Source: Acidobacteriota bacterium (GTDB taxonomy: Bacteria; Acidobacteriota; Terriglobia; Terriglobales; Acidobacteriaceae). From it: a stretch of DNA of 11,475 nt. This document shows, piece by piece, positions 6,773-11,475 of the stretch. Numbering within the stretch: the first letter of the stretch is position 1; each line of letters starts with the position of its first letter. The stretch lies in NCBI GenBank assembly GCA_021793595.1, contig JAJYSL010000126.1, positions 1 to 11,475 of the forward strand. Direction: 5' to 3'. A program made the translations under genes and the position numbers. The notes under the pieces are model-generated. The model was given only the letters and a program-made list of their open reading frames with translations, did not search any database and was not told the DNA's origin.

Positions 6773-7546
6773 ATGCGATCTGGGCAGAAAACACCATTGA
6801 AGACGGCAGAAAGAGCACAGCGCGGTAAGGGAAAAAACAAAACCCACAAACATCCAATCTCTGAAAAGAAACTTGCGCGTCGCAAGCAAGTGGCAGCCAG
6901 CGTAAAGTCTGGCGCACCCAAATCCTCTTCAGCACAGTCCGGCGCTAACGGAAATAGAGCCGGAAAAGTCGCGCTCGTTTCCTCCAGGCTCGCATATCAA
7001 GGACCTCTGTTCGAGGTGTACACGGACTATGTGCGTGAGCCTGAGGGTGACACGGCACGGCGCGATGTGATCCGGCATTCTGGTTCGGTCGTCATTCTCG
7101 CCGTCGACGACACAGGCAATCCGGACGATCCGATGATCGTCGTCGAACGCCAATATCGCCACGCCGCCGGACAGTACATGTGGGAGATTCCAGCGGGACG
7201 CAGGGAGCCGGGAGAATCGGTGCTGCCGGGCGCAAAGCGCGAATTGCTGGAAGAGACCGGATACATTGCCAAACGCTGGAGCAAAATCGCGCGATTCTAT
7301 GTGAGTCCTGGTTTTCTGGGTGAGTGGATGCAGGTGTACCTGGCAGAAGGATTGAGTTGCGGAGAGTCGGCGCCGGATGAAGATGAATATATTCAGCACC
7401 AGCAGATTCCGCTATCCCAGGCGCTGGAGTGGATCGACAGCGGAAAAATTATCGACGCCAAATCCATCATCGCCATTCTGATGTACATGCGTCGCCGCAG
7501 TACGGGAACTTCCAAGAGTCCCTCGGCAAAAGGTCTGACAGCATAG
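6773..7546 (+). CDS. NUDIX hydrolase, ADP-ribose pyrophosphatase-like, with basic N-terminal tail
   Basis: A 257-residue protein with a complete NUDIX box: G142, E148, REL at 156-158, E160-E161 and G163, matching GX5EX7REUXEEXGU. The surrounding architecture is that of ADP-sugar pyrophosphatases (NudF type): a beta strand pair with VIRHSGSVVILAV, then VVERQYRHAAGQYMWEIPAG leading into the box, and a downstream YVSPGFLGEWM segment. The likely reaction is Mg-dependent cleavage of ADP-ribose or a related nucleoside diphosphate to AMP plus a phosphosugar, in the cytoplasm. Residues 1-66 are an extra low-complexity segment with about 18 Lys/Arg and only two acidic residues. NudF-type proteins are normally about 180-210 residues without it. 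The start is supported by AAAGGA 5 nt upstream. The exact substrate is not determined by the sequence. Confidence 0.92.
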   Translation: MRSGQKTPLKTAERAQRGKGKNKTHKHPISEKKLARRKQVAASVKSGAPKSSSAQSGANGNRAGKVALVSSRLAYQGPLFEVYTDYVREPEGDTARRDVIRHSGSVVILAVDDTGNPDDPMIVVERQYRHAAGQYMWEIPAGRREPGESVLPGAKRELLEETGYIAKRWSKIARFYVSPGFLGEWMQVYLAEGLSCGESAPDEDEYIQHQQIPLSQALEWIDSGKIIDAKSIIAILMYMRRRSTGTSKSPSAKGLTA

Positions 7547-7746
7547 TTCCGATTTCTCGACTTCATTTTTTCCACAGCAACCGTCATGACCGGGCCCGGG
7601 GCAAACTGTTGCAATCGATCTTTCGCCATTTCTTCTGTCCCGCGTTCACATTTTTTTGGCCTCGGCCTAACAATTTCTAGCTTGCCACGTCTATATCGGC
7701 AGGATCCCTTGGTGGTTTCCGATCTGTAGATTAGAGGTGCGGTTCC
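7547..7746 (+). promoter_or_regulatory. Long untranslated leader region of the cold-shock gene
   Basis: This is 200 nt without a credible gene between the NUDIX stop and the csp start. It contains T-runs (7566-7571 and 7651-7657), a perfect GC palindrome CCGGGCCCGG at 7590-7599, and a GCAA-ACTG-TTGC inverted repeat at 7601-7612. I could not find a promoter with both hexamers at proper spacing, so the transcription start is unknown. Cold-shock genes of the cspA family often carry long structured 5' leaders that sense temperature. A similar role here is inference. Confidence 0.35.
7734..7739 (+). promoter_or_regulatory. Ribosome binding site supporting the GTG start of the cold-shock gene
   Basis: GAGGTG lies 7 nt before the GTG at 7747. 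No ATG is available in frame before the conserved GKVKWF core, so this site decides the start. Confidence 0.65.
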
Positions 7747-7983
7747 GTGTCTCAGCACAAAGGCAAAGTGAAGTGGTTCAATAATGCAAAAGGATTCGGA
7801 TTCATCGGGCGCGACGATGGTCCCGATGTGTTCGTGCATTACACAGCAATTCAGACGGACGGGTATAAGAGTCTGAAGGAAGGCGATCCCGTCGAGTTCG
7901 ACATCGTGCAGGGAGATAAAGGACCTCAGGCAGATCAGGTCATGCGTTTGCAAGATGCCGTGCACGACGCAGTGCGCAGCTAA
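7747..7983 (+). CDS. Cold-shock domain protein (CspA family)
   Basis: A 78-residue single-domain OB-fold protein that binds single-stranded RNA and DNA and typically melts mRNA secondary structure. The core [17 protein letters not shown] begins at residue 6. RNP1 (KGFGFIGR) lies at 15-22 and RNP2 (VFVHYTAI) at 28-35, both with their aromatic residues. The C-terminal half, [19 protein letters not shown], is typical, followed by about 13 extra residues ([12 protein letters not shown]) beyond the normal CspA end. It starts with GTG behind a GAGGTG site. It is probably monocistronic: the 200-nt leader precedes it, and a strong intrinsic terminator follows about 155 nt after the stop. Induction by cold is not shown by the sequence. 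Confidence 0.95.
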   Translation: MSQHKGKVKWFNNAKGFGFIGRDDGPDVFVHYTAIQTDGYKSLKEGDPVEFDIVQGDKGPQADQVMRLQDAVHDAVRS

Positions 7984-8010
7984 GGCACATCTCGACGACC
8001 GATTTCTTGA

Positions 8011-8029
8011 ATTGCAAAAACGTTGCAAT
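8011..8029 (+). repeat. 7-bp inverted repeat in the cold-shock 3' region
   Basis: ATTGCAA at 8011-8017 and TTGCAAT at 8023-8029 are perfect inverted arms around a 5-nt AAACG loop. There is no T-run after it, so it is not an intrinsic terminator. It could be an RNA hairpin in the csp 3' UTR or a protein-binding palindrome. A related, weaker element GCAAACTGTTGCAAT occurs at 7601-7615 in the csp leader. Confidence 0.45.
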
Positions 8030-8137
8030 GGACGGAGTTCGTGTGCGCTTACCAGCGTCTCTGGCATACGAAGCAATCCAGACTGTGTCTGCAGTGTGAC
8101 CGCAATCAAGTTGATTTCTCATTCAATATTTTTCCTG

Positions 8138-8166
8138 ACCCGGCCTCTGCGCCGGGTTTTCATTTT
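8138..8166 (+). terminator. Intrinsic (rho-independent) terminator
   Basis: A 7-bp GC-rich stem, ACCCGGC (8138-8144) with GCCGGGT (8151-8157), closes a 6-nt loop. It is followed by TTTTC and a second T-run to 8166. It ends the cold-shock transcript on the plus strand and separates it from the polymerase X gene. Confidence 0.85.
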
Positions 8167-8225
8167 TGGCGGCTGAGTGCGATGATGCCTTCGAGGGCTC
8201 AGAATTTTCGCCCTGTTGCATCGCC

Positions 8226-9971
8226 ATGGAAAATCATCAGATTGCACAAATATTGTCAGAGACGGCCGACCTGCTGGAAGTCAGCGCGGCCGACTCGTTT
8301 CGCATTCGTTCCTATCGCCGCGCCGCGGAAGTGGTGGAGCAGAGCACTGTTGCTGTGGGTGCGCTGGCGGCGGAACCGAAGCGATTGCTGGAGATTCCCG
8401 GCATCGGCAAAGGAATGGCGGCCAACATTATCGAGTTGGAACAGACTGGAACCTTGGAACTGCATCGAAAATTGCTGGACCAATACAAGCCATCGATACT
8501 GGAGTTATTGCGACTGCCGGGCATGGGACCGAAGACGGTAGCGCTGTTCTGGGATGCGGCGCAGATTTCCAGCGTGGATGAGTTGGAAGCCGCATGCAAA
8601 GAGGGCCGGTTGAACAACCTGCCGAGATGTGGCCCCAAGCAAGTGGCGAAGCTGCTGCAAGGTATCGCCGAATATCGCAGGAACATTGGACGATTCCACC
8701 TCGATGAAGCCGAACTGGCGGCGGAAAAGTTGACGGACTATCTGCAGAATTGTCCAGGCATTGATCGCGTGACGCCGGCAGGGTCGTTGCGCCGTGGGCG
8801 GGAAACGGTGGGCGATCTGGATTTTCTGATCACCGGTCCGGCCTGCGAAGAGGACAGGGTCGCGGCAGTCGTGGAATACGTCGCTGGCTACCCGCCCATT
8901 GCCGACATTCTTGGCAAGGGACAGAACAAAGTAAGCTTTCGATTGCGCCAAGGCTTGCAGGTGGATGTGCGAATGCTGCCGGAAAAGAGTTATGGAGCCG
9001 CGCTGCAATACTTTACCGGCTCCAAGCTGCACAACGTGGCGCTGCGGCAGCGGGCGTTAAAAATGGGCTATACGCTGAATGAATACGCCCTGGCGCGACT
9101 GGACGATGGCACAGCGCTGCCCAGCCGAACCGAGGAGGAAATTTATGCCGCACTCGGGCTCGATTGGATTCCCCCGGAGTTGCGTGAAGATCTGGGAGAA
9201 ATTGAAGCGGCGGCACAACACAGGCTTCCGAAGCTGATCGAACTGTCGGACATTCGTGGCGACCTGCATATGCACACGAATGAGACGGACGGAAAAAACA
9301 CAATCCGCGAAATGGCCGATGCTGCGCTGGCCTGCGGCTACGAATATATCGCGATCACGGATCACTCAAAGAATCTTGCCATGACAAATGGCCTGGATGA
9401 TGCGCGCGCGCTGCAGCATGTCGAACGCATCCGCGCTGCTGATCGCGACATGCGGGGACGGATGCGCATATTCCCGGGCATTGAAGTCGATATTCTCGCA
9501 GACGGAGCGCTCGATCTTTCCGACAATGTTCTGGCGCAGATGGACGTTGTGGTCGCCAGCGTTCATTCACATTTCGGCCAGCCGTCCGCACAGATGACGG
9601 AACGAATTCTGCGCGCGATTGAGAATCCGTTTGTCCGAATTCTTGGGCATCCGACAGGACGCTTGCTGCTGCGCCGCGAGGGGTACGCTCTCGATCTGGA
9701 CGCCATCCTGAAGCGCTGCGCCGAGTTGGGAGTGGCCGTCGAACACAATGCCTACCCCGACCGATTAGACCTGAATGACCGCAATCTGCGCCGCGCCCGC
9801 GAGCTGGGATGCAGGATTGTCGTGAATACGGATTCGCACCACACCTCGCACCTGGAGAAAATGCGATATGGCATTCGCCAGCTCCGCCGGGCTGGCCTGA
9901 GAGCGGAAGACGTTCTAAACACGCGGTCGGCGGAGGAGGTGCTCAGGCAATTTCGCCCCCGAAATCTCTAA
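8226..9971 (+). CDS. polX: DNA polymerase/3'-5' exonuclease PolX (family X polymerase with PHP domain)
   Basis: A 581-residue bacterial family X DNA polymerase, expected to fill short gaps in base-excision repair. Residues 1-150 hold the 8-kDa-like and helix-hairpin-helix region, with repeated PGIGKG- and PGMGPK-type loops. The nucleotidyltransferase centre is GSLRRG with D197 and D199 (VGDLDFL), and D247 (QVDVR) completes the aspartate triad. The C-terminal PHP metal-dependent nuclease domain (about 342-575) keeps H348, H350, D355, H380, E420, H447, H475, D536 and H538. At 525-535 it reads VEHNAYPDRLD, with His where many homologues have Ile in an EIN(A) motif. A longer frame from a TTG at 8166 would start inside the terminator T-run, so I use the ATG at 8226, which gives the family-typical MENHQIAQILSETADLL start. 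No clear Shine-Dalgarno is visible. Confidence 0.95.
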   Translation: MENHQIAQILSETADLLEVSAADSFRIRSYRRAAEVVEQSTVAVGALAAEPKRLLEIPGIGKGMAANIIELEQTGTLELHRKLLDQYKPSILELLRLPGMGPKTVALFWDAAQISSVDELEAACKEGRLNNLPRCGPKQVAKLLQGIAEYRRNIGRFHLDEAELAAEKLTDYLQNCPGIDRVTPAGSLRRGRETVGDLDFLITGPACEEDRVAAVVEYVAGYPPIADILGKGQNKVSFRLRQGLQVDVRMLPEKSYGAALQYFTGSKLHNVALRQRALKMGYTLNEYALARLDDGTALPSRTEEEIYAALGLDWIPPELREDLGEIEAAAQHRLPKLIELSDIRGDLHMHTNETDGKNTIREMADAALACGYEYIAITDHSKNLAMTNGLDDARALQHVERIRAADRDMRGRMRIFPGIEVDILADGALDLSDNVLAQMDVVVASVHSHFGQPSAQMTERILRAIENPFVRILGHPTGRLLLRREGYALDLDAILKRCAELGVAVEHNAYPDRLDLNDRNLRRARELGCRIVVNTDSHHTSHLEKMRYGIRQLRRAGLRAEDVLNTRSAEEVLRQFRPRNL

Positions 9972-10018
9972 ACTTTGTCTGCTGATTTCCTCAGATTCCG
10001 AGTAAACTGCTTGCAACC

Positions 10019-10678
10019 ATGATTACCCCCGAATCTTCAGATCGAGAGACGCCGCAAGAAGAGTCGTCCCTACCCCCCTCCGCGCAGACCCCGAATATGG
10101 GTGCGCTGGAGATGGACGAGATTGAGCCGCCCGAACCTTGGCGCCCGCTTGTCGTTCCCGCAATCATCGTCGTGATCGGCCTGGCCATCGCGTGGGCTTT
10201 GTTTGCCCACTTCGGGAGGCCGAAGCCGGATGCCTCCGCAGCGATGTTGCGGCAGTACGTGTACCAGGTGCAAGTGGACTCTGGTGAGTCGCCGCAAGGG
10301 CCGGGAATGCCCGGGACGTTGCCGGAACAGGATGAAACCGTGGTGCTGGTGCAGGCACGGGTCACGAATATCAGCAAAGACCCACTCACCATCTTCGATC
10401 TGGTTTCCGATGTGAAGATGCCGGGCGAGCCCACAGGAGACCAAAGCTCGGCAGCTTTGCCGGAGGACATTGACCGCTTCATGCAGCGCTTTCCGCAATT
10501 GGCCTCCATGAATATGGCGCCATTGACGCGCCATACAGTCATTCCGCCAGGCGGTTCAGCTGAGGGTTTGATGGTGTTTGCCTATCCCTGGACGAAGGCG
10601 CAATGGACCCAGCGCAAGAGCGGGCAGATCATCATCAGCTTTCAACGCGGAAGATCAGTGATGCTGCCGCTGCAGTAG
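10019..10678 (+). CDS. Single-pass membrane protein of unknown function
   Basis: I do not recognise a named family. The 219-residue protein has a Ser/Pro/Glu-rich N-terminal segment (1-42) and one hydrophobic helix at about 44-64 (VVPAIIVVIGLAIAWALFA). A C-terminal domain of about 150 residues follows, predicted to be mostly beta. Within it, VVLVQARVTNISKDPLTIFDL (about 107-127) and IPPGGSAEGLMVFAYPW (about 175-191) look like the strands of an immunoglobulin-like or DUF4352-like domain, a fold common in exported proteins that measure changes relative to a 'native' ligand. The acidic, uncleaved N-terminus suggests a signal-anchor topology with the C-terminal domain outside the cytoplasm, but this is uncertain. 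The gene starts 47 bp after polX with no clear Shine-Dalgarno and converges on the coiled-coil gene. Confidence 0.7.
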   Translation: MITPESSDRETPQEESSLPPSAQTPNMGALEMDEIEPPEPWRPLVVPAIIVVIGLAIAWALFAHFGRPKPDASAAMLRQYVYQVQVDSGESPQGPGMPGTLPEQDETVVLVQARVTNISKDPLTIFDLVSDVKMPGEPTGDQSSAALPEDIDRFMQRFPQLASMNMAPLTRHTVIPPGGSAEGLMVFAYPWTKAQWTQRKSGQIIISFQRGRSVMLPLQ

Positions 10679-10745
10679 GTCGATCTGACGGCGAGGAGAC
10701 GCGGACAAGAGAATTGCGGAGTTTCGGTCCCGAGCTGATTCCAAG

Positions 10746-11475
10746 CTACGGAACGAAGGGCTTGGGTGCATTTTTGGGTGCTGACAAATAGCCCGAAACT
10801 TCGTTCTTTCCGATTTGATTGACCACCACTTCAAACAACATGGGAGTTTTCCCGGTATAGAACTGCAGCGGCTCGTCAAGATCGCGATTCTTCTTTTCGA
10901 TCTTCTTATCGTCGGAAAAAATCTCCAGCGTGTACCGGGAATGCTTGACGTCGGCCTTTTTCAACTGCAATTTCACGGTGGAAATTGAAGACGGCCGCTG
11001 ACCCTTGTGCAGGGTGAATTGGAAGTAGTCGCGATCTCCCAGATGCTTCAGATAATTCAACTGTTCCGAGTTAGTTGCGATCAGGCCGCTCTGTACCCCT
11101 AAATCGCCGACAACAGCATGCAACTGCTGTTCAGTGCTGGCCAGTTCCTTCTGCGTGTTCACCACATCTTTCTTCACACCGCCCACATCCGTCTGCACGT
11201 TGGAGACGGCATGCGACACATCCGTTACCTTTTTCTGGGTGGCTGCCTGCCGCCTGGCCATGCGCGCGTCCTCCACTTCCTGTTGGTGGAGGATGTTCTG
11301 CGCTCGCAGTTCAATCTGTTGCTGCGTAATGCCAAGCTTGGCGCCAAACTCGTCGTTTGTCGCCCGCATCTGACGCCATATTTCCGCGTGTTGCGCCGAC
11401 AGATGGTCGATGCGCTCCTGGGCCTGGATCAATTTTGCTTCCGTTGTTTCCATCTGGCTCTGCAAAAAATAACTC
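10746..11475 (-). CDS. Coiled-coil protein with conserved C-terminal beta domain, partial at the N-terminus
   Basis: This frame is open to the right edge, so the true start, and perhaps a membrane anchor, lies outside; a TTG at 11465 is the only start candidate inside and is unlikely to be real. About 242 residues are visible. Counting from that TTG, residues 5-140 are rich in Gln, Glu, Ala and Lys with heptad-like spacing and few helix breakers, indicating a long coiled coil. The segment LGDRDYFQFTLHKG (142-155) then opens a charged, beta-predicted domain to about residue 232, with LQLKKADVKHSRYTLEIF, DDKKIEKKNRDLDEPLQFY and FEVVVNQIGKNEVSGYLSAPK. I have the impression of similar unnamed proteins in other Acidobacteriota, but I cannot assign a function. 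The short Lys/Pro tail ends at TAG (10746-10748). It converges on the 10019-10678 gene with a 67-bp gap and no visible terminator. Confidence 0.75.
   Translation of the reverse strand, partial: SYFLQSQMETTEAKLIQAQERIDHLSAQHAEIWRQMRATNDEFGAKLGITQQQIELRAQNILHQQEVEDARMARRQAATQKKVTDVSHAVSNVQTDVGGVKKDVVNTQKELASTEQQLHAVVGDLGVQSGLIATNSEQLNYLKHLGDRDYFQFTLHKGQRPSSISTVKLQLKKADVKHSRYTLEIFSDDKKIEKKNRDLDEPLQFYTGKTPMLFEVVVNQIGKNEVSGYLSAPKNAPKPFVP

Noticed and set aside
7651..7670. T-run next to GGCCTCGGCC as a terminator after the NUDIX gene
   Set aside because: The T-run precedes the inverted repeat on the plus strand, the stem is only 4 bp with a 2-nt loop, and on the minus strand it would be followed by A's.
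7393..8109. Minus-strand open frame of 238 codons covering the csp leader and gene
   Set aside because: It is antisense to csp and the NUDIX 3' end; it contains no recognisable domain, and the csp protein is certain.
8166..8225. TTG-started 20-residue extension of PolX
   Set aside because: The TTG lies in the terminator T-run, the added residues are not family-like, and the ATG at 8226 gives the normal N-terminus.
1..11475. Mobile element, defence system, CRISPR array, tRNA or rRNA
   Set aside because: No transposase, integrase, nuclease-helicase cluster, spaced direct repeats, or tRNA-like cloverleaf was seen on either strand. All gene families are housekeeping or envelope-type.

Overview
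This window looks like a chromosomal stretch from an Acidobacteriota bacterium (class Terriglobia). That is an inference from protein style: the long-tailed Hfq-like protein, the coiled-coil protein with a DRDYF-type C-terminal domain, and an M61-like peptidase start next to a DUF1572 gene. The DNA is moderately GC-rich. Genes are densely packed on both strands. I see no transposase, integrase, tRNA, rRNA, CRISPR array or phage gene, so this reads as core genome rather than a mobile island.

Layout. Positions 1-833 (minus): the signal-peptide end of a probable M61 aminopeptidase, with a DUF1572/DinB-like gene upstream of it. Positions 911-4171 (plus): thymidylate kinase (tmk), a cytochrome P450, and DNA polymerase III delta' (holB). 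The P450 and holB overlap by 4 nt. Positions 4172-4799 (plus): an Hfq-like Sm protein behind a plausible promoter. Positions 4820-5914 (minus, convergent): a two-domain Sua5/TsaC threonylcarbamoyl-AMP synthase. Positions 6021-7546 (plus): a CYTH-fold phosphohydrolase/cyclase-like protein, then a NUDIX hydrolase with a very basic N-terminal tail. Positions 7547-8165 (plus): a cold-shock protein with a 200-nt leader and a 3' region ending in a clear intrinsic terminator. Positions 8226-9971 (plus): a bacterial family X DNA polymerase with a PHP nuclease domain. Positions 10019-10678 (plus): a single-pass membrane protein of unknown function. Positions 10746-11475 (minus): a coiled-coil protein of unknown function that runs off the right edge.

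Most genes serve nucleic-acid housekeeping: dTTP supply, clamp loading, t6A tRNA modification, RNA chaperoning, cold-shock RNA binding and base-excision repair, with nucleotide clean-up by NUDIX and perhaps CYTH. The exceptions are the P450 inserted between tmk and holB and the two uncharacterised envelope-type genes at the right end. I did not find a convincing new multi-gene system. The best leads are the P450 in a replication operon, the divergent Hfq-like protein with a Gly/Arg insertion, the tailed NUDIX enzyme, and the coiled-coil protein family.
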